Part shown: positions 45,941 through 57,229 of the stretch, one piece after another
Layout of the letters: every line of letters starts with the position of its first letter
Numbering within the stretch: position 1 is the stretch's first letter
Assembly: GCF_036898095.1 (NCBI RefSeq)
Contig: NC_090729.1
Coordinates: 72,586,257-72,650,256 of the forward strand
Direction of reading: 5' to 3'
Length of the DNA: 64,000 nt
From: Palaemon carinicauda
Taxonomy: Eukaryota; Arthropoda; Malacostraca; Decapoda; Palaemonidae
Notes under the pieces: generated by a model
What the model saw: the letters and a program-made list of their open reading frames with translations, nothing else
Database searches by the model: none
Told to the model about the DNA's origin: nothing
Position numbers and translations under genes: made by a program

Positions 45941-46133
45941 GTGTGTGTGTGTGTGCGTGTGCATGTGGGGCTGGGTACCCCTAGCCTCTCCCTACTCAGT
46001 CTCTGGGTAAGGTTGCCACCTCGCACCAAAACTTTAATTGTCTACCTTCCAGCTTTGCCGAAAGAATAGCCATTATAAATGACTCCAGGTTTGTATTAGT
46101 TAGGGAAAATACAAATTGTCTACGAATTTGTCA
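45800..46133. repeat. DIRS-2 right inverted terminal repeat with (TA)n/(GT)n array
   Basis: Complement of the left repeat: TACCTTCCAGCTTTGCCGAAAGAATAG pairs with CTATTCTTTC.GCAAAGCTGGAAGGTAG around 35515, and GGCTGGGTACCCCTAGCC pairs with 37435-37455. A (TA)n run (45858-45937) and a (GT)n run (45938-45960) have expanded inside; the left copy has only a short TATATACATACATACA in that place (37457-37472). Confidence 0.8.
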
Positions 46134-47375
46134 TATCTATTAAGTTATTTAGAATATCTTTATTATTTTCAATACTGTAGATAAATAGGTAACGTCTTCT
46201 TTTGGCTTTGGTTTGTATTCCTTTGAGAGTAGTTCAAGGAATTTATTTCTTTGAAATAATGATCCTAATTCTCTTTGCATCACGTAGCAGAGCCAGAAGT
46301 ATGATTTGAATTACCATTCAGAGATCAGAGCCTCTTAGGAAGAAACATTTTCAGTTAGTGGTTGACTGCATAAACTATAGTCTACAGTATTGGTTAAGGG
46401 GAATTACCAGTAAGGATTAAACTATAGTTGTTTACCATTAGGGGAGGTTGCTAATGCCATATGGCTATTACCTAGCTTTTGGGAGGTTGTTGGTAGTAGT
46501 GAGCTTCGTGAGCAATTATTTCGATTTGGTAGTCTGGTGAATTTACTTTATTATTGTTATCATATTAGAGCCATGGTTCTCATTAGCCATATGCTTGTGA
46601 AGCTCAAGACCTTATCTTAAAACTTTAAAAAATTTTACACTCCTAGGAACTTTTGAGTAAGCTTGCATAATGTTGACACTTATATGTAAAAATTATTTTA
46701 GTACTGTACTTCATTTTATGAAAATAAGCCTCATGGTTAACCTCAGAAAATTAAATTTTGTTCTGGACACTTTAGTTACCTTTTCTGATATTGGAGTGGG
46801 TAGCTGAACAATGTTTGAGAATTTTCTCAGACCTATAAGTTGCGATTATTTGGGGAATAGTTACGTAATAAAGAATGAAAACGTTCTGAGGCCTGTTGCA
46901 TAATTTTATGTTGCAAATTCCAGATACAACAAAAGAGAGAGCGTATTAAATGTGTAAGTTATTTTTGTAGTTTGGCACTTGATAGCCTACAATTCTGTGT
47001 TAATGAAGGGAAGTTATTTTGATAAATAAAAACAAAATTTCAAGAGTACAATCAGCAAAATTTAGCCGCAGTTTGGTAAAAATAGAAAAAAAAACAAATG
47101 ATGATTTGATTCATTAGCTAATATTCTGGGGTCTAGTTCCCATGTACTTGTCAGGTGTTTTTTTTTTTTTATATTCAGGATCTCAGATTAAATGATTTTA
47201 TTTTGTCATAAGGCTAAACAATTACTGGTAAATCTTAGGTTTTATAAGTAGGATTAGGGGTACTTTATGTGGAATATTTTGTGAATTTATTACAACTAAA
47301 GTAGAATATTGCATAAGCTGGAAAAACTAAGAAAAATTATATGGTACTATGTGATGTAAACCCCCCAAAAAAATA
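46134..47375. other. No gene seen; AT-rich unique DNA
   Basis: Spacer of 1.2 kb between two DIRS elements. Short random frames only; T-run at 47157-47170. Confidence 0.55.
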
Positions 47376-47383
47376 AATTTTTG

Positions 47384-47695
47384 GATCGAACCATGTCGTC
47401 CTGATGGAATTTCTTCAATGGCAGCTTTCTACTTGTGATATTCTGCGAGTGATATTACAGAGAATTTTACCTGTTGAGGTATCACAAGGTTACTACCCCC
47501 GAAGCGAATTTCCAGAGAGATATCGTGTATACACCAGGGACGTGTTTAAAACAAGCCACGGCTATCCTTCCCCGAGTTGAGTTACCCTTTCTCAAAGGAT
47601 ATGGGATAGAATTGGATGTGCATTCAAGAGAGCCATTACAACTCTCAATCCCAGTGTGCTTCAACTAACACGTTTCCTGTAAATCCATTCCTGCT
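47384..47695. repeat. DIRS-3 left inverted terminal repeat
   Basis: Matches the reverse complement of 58795-59090 over about 300 bp, including CAGCTTTCTACTTG, ACAGAGAATTTTA, TACACCAGGGACGTGTTTAA, CTATCCTTCCCC and CCCAGTGTGCTT. By eye about 80% identity. Confidence 0.85.
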
Positions 47696-47773
47696 TGGAG
47701 CGCTATCTTGACAGTTTTTTTTTTTTTAGTTTTTACTGCTTGTTTTCATAGCTTATTGAGTGATTTTGCTATC

Positions 47774-50700
47774 ATGGATGCTTCGGCTTCTTCCTCATCG
47801 ACTAAATTGAGTACCATTTTCGTTTGTGTTGAAGAATTTCGCGTCTCCACCCTATTTTTATTCAATTTGCATGCTTTTTATTGCCTGTGGCTGGCGCCCA
47901 GTCTCAGGTATCCAAATAGCTCAGAAATTCTTAGTTATTTAGTCATATTATTGTAAAAATGTGTGTTGTATTATTCTTTTAGAATTGTGGTATGATCATG
48001 GGGTATCCCCCCTCTTTTACTATTGTCTACTTAGGCTAACTGTACCCTGGCCATCGGCCATGACTGGTGAATATGTACTTCTGCACTATTCCTTCTTTCA
48101 CCTAACCTTGCTAGTTTTGTGAGGCTGCCCATCCTCCCATACTATTGATGTGTCATAGCTGGTAGCTGCAGTCCTGAAGGTCCTTCTATGAGTGTTGGAT
48201 AGTGTCTTACAGTTGTCCTAAGGTGACTGTTTTTCACTTTTCCACGTAGCCTGCATGTTTAGCCAGGCAGCATGGCTCTTGGGAACTTGTTCCCTGTGTC
48301 TACTTCTTGTCCATCCACTGGAACTCACTACCTTGTTCTAATGCTGACAGGTAGACCTCCCTATGTGCCGCCTTACCCATTCTTAAGCTTCCCTTCTTAG
48401 CTTTTGTTAGGCTAACGGCTGGTTATGAGGACTCATCCTCTGTGCCTTCTTGCTGCAGACCCCTTGGAACACCATTCTAGTTCTAATTCTACAGTTAGGC
48501 CTTTCTGTCCTGCCGCCTCACCTATTTTTGAGTCTCCCTTCCCCAACCCCCATGTGCCTGCTGGTGCGTCTACTTGCTGTGAAACCTTGTTCCCCTCCTA
48601 GTCCAGTTCCCTGGCGACTGAAGGATCTTTCATTACTATATGAATGGACGGGATAGCTTGTGGGCTCTCTGGTCTGTCCCTAAGTAGACAAAATTTTTAT
48701 TCCTTCCCTAGATTAATTCTCTCTGCCGCCTTAGAGACCACTCTTGGGTGGTCTAGTCGCTCCTTCCCCTTCCTAGTTAGGCCATACCCTTTGCTGTCCT
48801 AGGAACTACAGTTCCTTTTGTCTAGTCTACTTACCCTCGCATTTGAGTTTCCCTCATCCACTATGTAGACTTGGCTTGCCTGCACAGTATTTCTTATGGC
48901 CTAACCCTATCAAGGCAGAGAGCTAGTACCACTTGGGGTTTTCCTCTGCTGCCTTAGTAGTTACCTAGTCTATGAATGCAGCTTCTCATCCTGGGCTATG
49001 TACCTCTTGTTGTGGTGTCCTAACTCCTTTGCCTAGTCGGTTTAACCTGGCATAAGTGTTGCCCTCTGTCCCTGCTTCCGGTCTTGTCAGCTTGAGTTCT
49101 GCTAGCGTTGGATGTGAGTGGCTATGGGGGATCCCCCCCTTCCCCTCTGCCACCTGAGCTGCAGCTTTAGGCTAGTCATCTACATCTCTTCCTCTTCCAT
49201 ATCTGAGGAACATTATTCTCTGAAGTTGGTTGATTGGATCCTGCCAGGTTGTCAGGATGTCCCTTAAATTTTCAATTCTTGGCATCATGGCCGTCTTGTA
49301 CGGCTCTCATTATCTTAAGGGCTAACCCAACTCTTTTCATGATTTAATGATAATGACCAGGTCTTGGCAGGTTTCCTTATTTACTGCCTTTCATTCCTGT
49401 GCCTTTCCCCCCTGATTGTGGACTTTTCCTTATAGGATCGTGCCCTTCATCTTTGTTGACTGGACAATGCCTCTGCCGCATTGTGTCGATATGCTTGGGG
49501 TGTTGAAAGGTCAGTTCATGTTGCCTCGGCTGCTAGGAAAGCTGCCGCCTTAGACCCGGCTGCTGCCGCCCCGGGGCAGTTGGTGCCGGGTTAGGCAGGA
49601 TGATAAGTGAATTTGCCTCCTTAAGTTGTCTAATAGACTGACTTTGGAGGTACTAGTATTCTCTTGATGTGACACTTTCCTCCATTATTCTACCACACTG
49701 TCCTTGATAGTTATTCATGAATCTCTAAAGATTTCTAATATAATTTTTTTTTACTGCTGTTTCATTTATTGGCTACCCTATTTTTCGCTCTCCTACCCTT
49801 TCGCTAGCCAGGGATTTTGTATAGCCATGAATTCTAGAAATATTTTTAGGTATACTTCTCTTGTATATTTATTTATATATTAATTTTGAGACCGAAAATA
49901 TTTTAATGGTTTGTACTCATTGAAGTTTTTCCGTCTTTACAGGTTGCTGATGACATGGAGTGTTCGATGGTAACCTGTACGAGGCAAGTCAAGTTGCCCT
50001 GTGGCCACAATACTTTCTGGAAACATGCAGACTGGCATGTTTCCAAAGGGTGTCTTGCAATTTGGGAACCTTCCAACTGCCAGGTATGTAAGGACCTAAT
50101 AGACAAAGTGCCCCTTATCTTTCTTCCATGGAACTTAAGGACCTCTTTTCTAAGAGGTGACTGCTATTTTTGGTCACCAGGTACTGACAGTTCTACTCCC
50201 GCCAGTACCATTAGATCATGCGGATGGTGAAGTTCGGGACGCTGTACAGGTGATGAGCCTAGACGCCGACAACATGTCAACAACTTCTTCTGTGATGTCA
50301 GAGAGGGAGAGGATCCTGCTGACCACAGAAGCCTCTGACGAGTCACTGGATGTCTATTAGGTGAATACAGTACCCAGTACTTCCTCAGCTTGTTCCCCCA
50401 TCCCTGTATCTATGGCCCCTGCATCTACTTCGACCCCATGTTTCTACACCGAATCAACCTTTGTTTCCAGAGTCAAATAGAGTTTATGGCATCCGTGAAG
50501 GCATTCATGGATAAATTACATGCCGAACATACATAACCGGGCTCAAGCATCTCCAGAGGCGAAGATAGAAGCTTTTCAGCAGGCACCTGCATTTAAGGCT
50601 CAGCCAGCTTCGAGCCTGCCTGATTGCTCAGCTAAGAATCCTTGGCGTTATGCTGAGCATATGGCTTTGAGTGAAGGGTACCTCCATATCGGAGAAGTTA

Positions 50701-51170
50701 CGCAAAAGTGGGGCATGTCCTCTAAAAGGAAATTTACCCCCGGAGAAGGAGCTCAACACAAGGGTAAGAAAACTAGGAGACCCTTTAATGGAAGGAAATC
50801 CTTTCCTGTCACGACAGCCTCAGTTGCCGCCATCCCCCAGACTGTATACACAATTCACCAGCAGTATGTTTCACAGTCTCCAGCCTTCAATCCATTATAT
50901 GAGAGAGCCACCACAACTTTTCACCCTGCCAGAGCTCAAAAGAAGAGCAATAGTGGCAGAGGAAGGTCTGGAAGGGGCAGTCAGTCTAGAGACCAAGGAA
51001 GTAGAGGCAAGGCGTTTAAAGAAGCAGGTCCTTCACAACAACAAGGAGGAACTACCGGTAGGGGGACGACTTTACCTTTTCAGGAATTGATGGGAGTCCG
51101 ATCCCTGGGCTCTCGGCATAATCTCCAAGGGACTAGGTTGGACATGGAGATGAAAACCATCCCGGTTTGA
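47774..51170 (+). pseudogene. DIRS-3 ORF1 (gag-like), possibly with an intron
   Basis: An ATG at 47774 opens MDASASSSSTKLST; DIRS-4 has MSLPSASPSSGKLST in the same place (63877), so this start is probably real. About 2 kb of pyrimidine-rich DNA with no coding signal follows. A frame from 49955 reads MECSMVTCTRQVKLPCG, with Cys/His residues C3, C8, C16, H18, H23, H27, C32, C41 and C44 as in DIRS gag-like proteins. A polypyrimidine tract and TTTACAG at 49936-49942 directly precede it. The C-terminal part (50520-51170) is Gly/Arg/Ser-rich (GRGRSGRGSQSRDQGSRGK). Frames change near 50230-50520. Role: presumed nucleic-acid binding. Confidence 0.65.
48040..49660. repeat. Pyrimidine-rich region with degenerate repeats
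   Basis: Related blocks recur: TAGACCTCCCTATGTGCCGCCTTACCC (48351) resembles TAGGCCTTTCTGTCCTGCCGCCTCACC (48503). CTCTGCCGCC/CTCTGCTGCC-type words recur near 48720, 48948 and 49137. Spacing is irregular (150-230 bp). No open frame persists. It lies in the possible intron of DIRS-3 ORF1. Confidence 0.45.
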
Positions 51171-52850
51171 GAGAAGATTTTCTAACCCTCAACCCCATTC
51201 TTGGTGGACTACATTCAGGATATTCTCCAGAAAGGAGTTATCTGTCGCACAAGATCCTTGAATTTTCAAGGGCGGCTGTTTTGCGTGCCCAAGAAAGATT
51301 CAAACGTTCTTCAAACTATTCTGGGCTTGTCCCCACTAAATAAATTCATTCTGAACGACAAATTCCAGATGCTAACTATATTGCAAATACAGACCATACT
51401 ACCCCCGGGGGCCTAAACCCTCTCCATAGATTTTACAGACACCTATTGGTATATTCTGATAGGTCAGCGCTTCTCCCCCTACCTTGATTTCAGACTAGCA
51501 AGAATGGCCTACGTATTCAGAGCTATGCCCTTTTGGCTCAGTGTAGCTCCAAGAATTTTCACAAAGCTAGTCGAGGCCATCGTCCAACAATTACGGAACA
51601 GAGGCCTCCCGGTGATGGTATACCTGGACGATTGGCTAGTCTGAGCTGCAACAAAGTCGGAATGTCTTCTGACAGCTCAAAAAGTCATGAAATTCCTACA
51701 GTCTCTGGGCTTTCAAATCAACATTGAAGAGTCCAGGCTGTCTCCATCTCAGGAATTACAGTGGCTAGGGCTTCATTAGAATTTAAAGTCACACCCTCTC
51801 TCTACCCAAGGCAAGAGAAAGGAATTCGCAAAATCTGTTATGTGCCTACTTAGCCCAAGAATACTCACCAGGGGGTAACAGGAAAGAGTCTTGGGTTCAC
51901 TGCAGTTTGCTGCCGTGACAGACCCGATCTTAAAAGCAAGACTAAAAGATGCCGACAGTCTAGAGAAGAAAGGCATTAAATGCTCAGAGAGATCTTCGCC
52001 ACAAAACCCTGGTCTTACTACGAAAGCCGTGGTCCACTGCCAAGAGTTTGTTGACATAAGCCCCTCTGCAGTATCCTCCACCTTCCATGATAATTCACAC
52101 TGATGCCTTAGTAGAAGGTTGGGAGGGACATTCCCCTTCCAAGAAAGTACAGGGTCGGTGGTCAGACACATTTTGAAAATTTCATATCAACATTCTGGAA
52201 GCTATGGTAGTGTTTCTGACCCTAAAGAGACTGAATTCGAAGACAAAATCACAAATCAAAATAGCCATCGACAACAGGACGATAGTCCACTGTGTCAACA
52301 GACAGGGCTCCAGGTCTCCTAAGATCAACCATGTGATTCTAGACATTCTTACTTTAGCCAACTGGAGAAATTGCCATCTCTCAGCAGTTTACTGAGAATG
52401 GGTTCACAGTGTGACAGTGAACGTCCTATTAAGATTCAAGCCTCTGGAAACAGAATGGTCTCTGGATGCAAAATCATTCCGTTTCATTCTAGAGCAAGTC
52501 CCAGAACTGCAAATAGATCTCTTTGTGACGAGCTTCAACAAGAAACTTCCCTAGTATATGGCACCAAACTTAGATCCGGAAGCAACAGGAATGGATGCAG
52601 TGTCCCTGGATTGGAAGCAGTGATCTCACATTTACCTATTTCCACTATTCACCCTCCTAATGAAAGTCCTGAAAAAGCTACAGACTTTCAAGGGAACAGT
52701 GGCTCTAGGGGCTCCCAAGTGGCCCAAGAGCAATTGGTATCCTCTTATTCTGGAACTCAAACATCTCCAGGTCCCTCTACGATCTCCAGTGTTGTCCCAG
52801 GATATTCAACAGAAGACTGTCTTCGTTTCCTTTTGGATATCAAAAACCCT
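51171..52850 (+). pseudogene. DIRS-3 reverse transcriptase and RNase H, broken
   Basis: RT begins VDYIQDILQKGVICRTRSLN and GRLFCVPKKDS. The first Asp lies in LSIDFTDTYWYI after a stop at 51414-51416. RMAYVFRAMPFWLSVAPRIF and VMVYLDDWLV follow (51615-51645), with the YLDD box intact, then QSLGFQINIEESRLSPSQEL. RNase H: IHTDALVEGWEGHSPS near 52090 (the expected Asp is present), INILEAMVVFLTLKRL, IAIDNRTIVHCVNRQGS. EWSLDAKSF and LQIDLFVTSFNKKLP follow. The RT differs clearly from that of DIRS-2. Stops fall near 51643, 51778, 51879, 52172 and 52394. Confidence 0.82.
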
Positions 52851-53154
52851 TCAGCTCATGATTTTCTTACCTTAGCGGCTCAAAGTAAGTTCGGAGTTGC
52901 GAAGGAGAGAATAGACTTCATAGAAGAGTACAAATCCAATACCACGAAACGACAATACTTTTCTTCCTGGAAAAAAATTAGTTGCATTCGTGAAAAGTCA
53001 TCAGCCTTATGTATTTCTTTCTTTATTTCATTACTTACTTACTTTTACTTTGATAGCTGCTTTTCCAGTCCCATACAGCAGGGGAACCCCACTCTCTACA
53101 AGACCTCCACTGTCGTTTTACCTTGTTCGTTCAGAGTATTTAACGTTTCATATC

Positions 53155-56075
53155 GTGTATTGTTCATTTACTGTTAAATCGTCACTGTCTAAAGAGTCAT
53201 GAAATAAGAAAGTCTTTAGTTTCCTCTTGAAAGCCTTAATGTCTTGAATCATTCGAATGTTTCGTGGGAGCTTATTATATAGTCTCGGGGCCGCATATTT
53301 AAAGGCTCTGAAGCCTAAAGTAGACATAAATCTAGGTTCCAACATTTTGAAGCCATCTGTAACTATTTTCGTGTCGACACGATTTGTTGGCTGTGCAATA
53401 TGTAGCAATTCTCTTAAGTATTTTGTTCGCCCGTTTCTGATGACTTGGTAGGTTATTGTACATATTTTAAATTCTCGCTTTAATCGGCAGCTAGTGTAAA
53501 TCGATTAGTGTAGGGGTGATCCTTTCTTTAGGTGCGACACCTTTTATCAGTCTTGCTCCTCTGAATATTATATTTTGAAATTTCTCAAGTTGCACTTTTG
53601 GTAAATTGTAGTAGATAGAGTTGCAGTAGTCAATCCTGGTAATAACACAGTTTATCACAAGTTTCTTTATAGAATTTTCGTCCAGGTACTTTTTTGTAAA
53701 CGCAATATTTCTTAGATGATAACCAGCAGTTTTTATAACATTATTTATTTGAGCATTTAGAGACAGGTTACAGTCAAGAAATACACCTAGATCTCGAACT
53801 TTACTAGATATCGGCACAGAGTCATTATTTATGATCATTTGAATATCACCTAAGTTTCTCACGCTGTTTCTCTTGCCCACTACCATGAATTCAGGTTTGT
53901 TCTCATCTAATTTTAGTTGTTTAAATGTCATCCATTCTCTAACGCTATCAAGGATTCGGGTTAGAGTTTCAGTAGTGTCATTTATATCATTTATGGAGAA
54001 GTAAAATTGTCTGTCGTCTGCAAAGAGTTTATACTTCATGCCATGCCTTTGTAGCATTTTCGATAGACCAATAGTATAGATACAGAATAAGATTGGGCCA
54101 AGTACACTCCCCTGGGGTACCCTCTGTTTAAGGGTTCATATGATGAATAAGAGTTTCCAATTTGTACACAGTAATCTCTACCAACTAAGTAGTCTTTTAG
54201 TTATTCGAAGGCTTGATCTTTAACGCCGATGAACGGTAGATCATTTAGTAGCAGTTCATGCACAACTGTATCAAAAGCAGCACTGAGATCGAGCAGTATT
54301 AAGATACCACATTTATTTTCATCCATCATTTCTAGCATATCATTTACAACAGAGCAGATGGCTGTCTCCTTAGAATATAGATTTCTGTAAGCAGATTGGT
54401 TGTCAGGCAAATCTTCTATTACTTTTAAGTGGCTGACTAGTTGTTCAAGAATTACATATTCAAGCACTTTTGAGACAAAGGATAGATTTGAAATAGGTCT
54501 CTATGAGCTTAATTCTTGGTAGTCCAGTCCATTTTATCAGAACTGGTGTGACTATAGCCATTTTCTCAGATTTAGGAACTTACTTTCATCAAAACTTGCA
54601 TTTGCTATTCTCATTATTATTTCGGCTAGACTAGAAAAGTCTCTCTCTCCAATTACTTCAGATATTGGCATAGGATCGATCGCGCAGTTTGTTTTCGTTG
54701 CTTTTTTGATAATTCTGGTGATGTCATCTTGTGTTATGTTGTTAAATCGTATTAATTTTGTCTGTGTGCCTGGTGTATCCTTAATCTGATGTTGAGTACT
54801 TACAAATGACCTGGTTATATTTTCAGTTTTGTTTTTAAAGAATACTAGAAAATTATTTGCTAGTTCCTGGTCACTGTATCCATCAGGTAGCTTCTTTTAT
54901 TTTACATTTCCCATTATACCATTCATGAGACGATATAACCTATTTATGTCTGTTGCTGCTTCGAGGATCTTTCTCTTATAGTATTCACTTTTTTTCCTTC
55001 TTAGTAGGTAGTTATATTGACACACAGCAGTTTTGTATTGCACCCAAGTACTTTCAGTTTTTAACCTATTCCACTTTCTTTCTTTGTGTCTTTTTTCCTT
55101 CTTTTTTTACCAAAGTCTCTCCATCAAACCAAGGAAATTGGTCATTTACGGTTATAGTCTTTTCCATTGGTGGGCACATGGTATCATATTCACTTTTACT
55201 CACTTTATTATAAGTGTTCATAAGACAGTTAGCACACTTAGTTCCTAAAAGACGTTGGTCATCATGATCACAGGGAATGTTGATAGCGTCATTTATTTTC
55301 TTTGTAACTTCTTCAATAAATACGGTAGGAGAAAAATTTGATTTATGTCTAAAGTTTATTTTCTTTACTAATACATGTTTCTGTAGTGGTAGACTAAACG
55401 TAATAAGTTTTTGTACTGGGGAGATAGTACATTTCTCTTCGATTTCTATATCAGATACAATATTATTCATGTCATCACTTAGAACAAAGTCTAGCGTATG
55501 CCCAGTTAAAGTAGTTGTGCAGTCGACATTATTCACTAGTCGATATGATTCTAGTAACTCACTAAATGCCAAAGCGTCAGGATTTGGTGCGTCATCCATC
55601 CAAAAATTGAAGTCTCCACAAATAACTAATTAGTTTTTCTCCATGATAATCATCTCAATAAGAGCACCGAATTCTTCAAAATAGATACAAGTGTTTGTTC
55701 TAGGAGGTTTGTAGACTGTTACAAAGGATATTCTTCTATTTTTTGGCGTAAATTTTATTTCTATATATTCAAAGTTTGTTACACTAATTCTTTTCAACGT
55801 TTTAAGATTTGAGTAACTTTTATGAATAAAGAGTCCGAGACCCCCACCAGACCTACCTTCTCTCGGTATGTGAAAGAAGGCATGTGTGGATGTGTGGGGG
55901 GGGGGTTGTCATTTCAGTGATCTTTGCCTTGTGCAAGTTATTTAACCATGTTTCAGATAATGCTAGCATATCCACATATTTCTCGTTTATCAATTCTCGA
56001 ATTTGAACAGTCTTATTACCTACAGGTTGTATATTCACATAGCCACAATTTATGACATCCCTAGTAACCATGATC
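53155..56075 (-). pseudogene. LINE-B ORF2 (endonuclease + reverse transcriptase), broken
   Basis: Endonuclease from 56071 (IRELINEKYVDMLALSETWL), shifted at the 10-G run, then 55599-55066 (MDDAPNPDALAFSELLESY, TTTLTGHTLDFVLSDDM). RT: 54467-54201 (MLEYVILEQLVSHL, NQSAYRNLYSKET, LLDLSAAFDTVVHE) and 54057-53491 (LFADDRQFYFSIND with the active site intact, VRDLGVFLDCNLSLNAQINN, NCVITRIDYCNSIYYNLP). C-terminus 53408-53148 (FMSTLGFRAFKYAAPRLYNK, TFLFHDSLDSDDL). Several stops and shifts, for example near 54130 and 53490. Confidence 0.87.
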
Positions 56076-56169
56076 AGTATTTTCCACTAGTCTTTTCAAT
56101 TCAAAGTCAAAATCATTGCAGTCTCTAGAATTTAGTGTGTGGTCACTTTGTCTGTTTAACTTTGTGCAG

Positions 56170-57229
56170 TTTATACATTTGCGAATTGACACTTGCGAAT
56201 TACACTCCCTGGTGGAGTGTCTCCCTGAACATTTCCCGCAGACTTATCTTCATTCTTAGACTTGCAATCTTTTTCAAAATGTCCATACCTCTGACAGTGG
56301 TAGCAGGTGATCATGTGGTACCTATCACGTATGTTATAGATACCCCATCATAACGAAACTTTGTCCCCATTATCATGAATAGCCCTCCGAACTTCAGGAT
56401 CACATTTCAGCACATGGTGGGTGGTCCCCCCCCCCCCCCCCCGAGGCATTTTTCTTCAGGACTACACTTATCTTATCTTCTATATTTTGGATATGGTCTA
56501 GGCAGCGATTCTTTGAATCAAAGTATTTACTACATCATCATCGTACACATTGCATATTATTTTTGGTTTTAGTTTTCCAATTTTTCTCGTTTCAGTGTCA
56601 GCCACCTATGTCTGAATTTTGTTTGCTGCCTCTACTCTGATTATATTGTTTGCAAAGTTTACAACATTTCCATTCGTAGTTGACCTCGTGTTAAGTATAG
56701 GAATGTCTTTAAGTGCTTGTTCAACCTCACGTTTTCTTTCAGTAATTTTAGTTGTTGTATTACTTGATTTAATTATCAACAGATTTTTTTCCTTAACATT
56801 GTCAGCAAATGTCAGTTTCTCCGGTTTTGGGTCTATCAATGTTTGAAGTGTTGCTTTAATTGATTCCTTATTCATGGCAAGAATGTTAACTTTCTCAGTG
56901 AGGTCGGTGATCTGGGTGGAATTTGCTACGTCTGCGCTTAGGTCTGCAAGTTTGTTTTCCAAGTCATCTATTTTTGCATCTTGTTCGTTCCGGGCCAGAT
57001 TACTCACATTTACATCTTCCTATAATTTTGATATTACTAAATTGTTTTGTCTGGCTTCACGTACGCAGTGAGGGCATAACCAATCTAGGTTATTCCGGTC
57101 AATCTCATGATGGCTGTCACTATATGCACATATCTCTTATGGTAGTCTTTTACATTCACATACTATCCATTTTTTCCGTTCTCCATCCATTTCATTACAT
57201 ATGAAGCAGACACAGTTAGGAGCAGACAT
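56170..57229 (-). pseudogene. LINE-B ORF1 (PHD finger, zinc knuckles), frameshifted
   Basis: Begins MSAPNCVCFICNEMDG at 57229 and follows the PHD pattern of LINE-A ORF1 (C-x2-C … C-E-C), but breaks near 57140. The coiled-coil part (57007-56606: QDAKIDDLENKLADLSADV) is open. The 17-C run at 56426-56442 and a lost base near 56245 shift the zinc-knuckle region (CYHCQRYGHFEKDC in one frame). Confidence 0.85.

Larger units (their letters stand above)
35471..46133 (+). mobile_element. DIRS-2: structurally complete DIRS1-like retrotransposon
   Basis: Left inverted repeat at 35471-35591, continuing 37430-37490; ORF1 from 37618; RT/RNase H 42396-44225; tyrosine recombinase about 44340-45204; internal complementary region 45680-45785; right inverted repeat about 45800-46133. 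This gene order, with a tyrosine recombinase in place of an integrase, defines DIRS elements. Two insertions interrupt it: a solo LTR (35592-37429) and LINE-C (38490-40681). Without them it is about 6.6 kb, a normal DIRS length. Coding regions are damaged. Confidence 0.88.
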
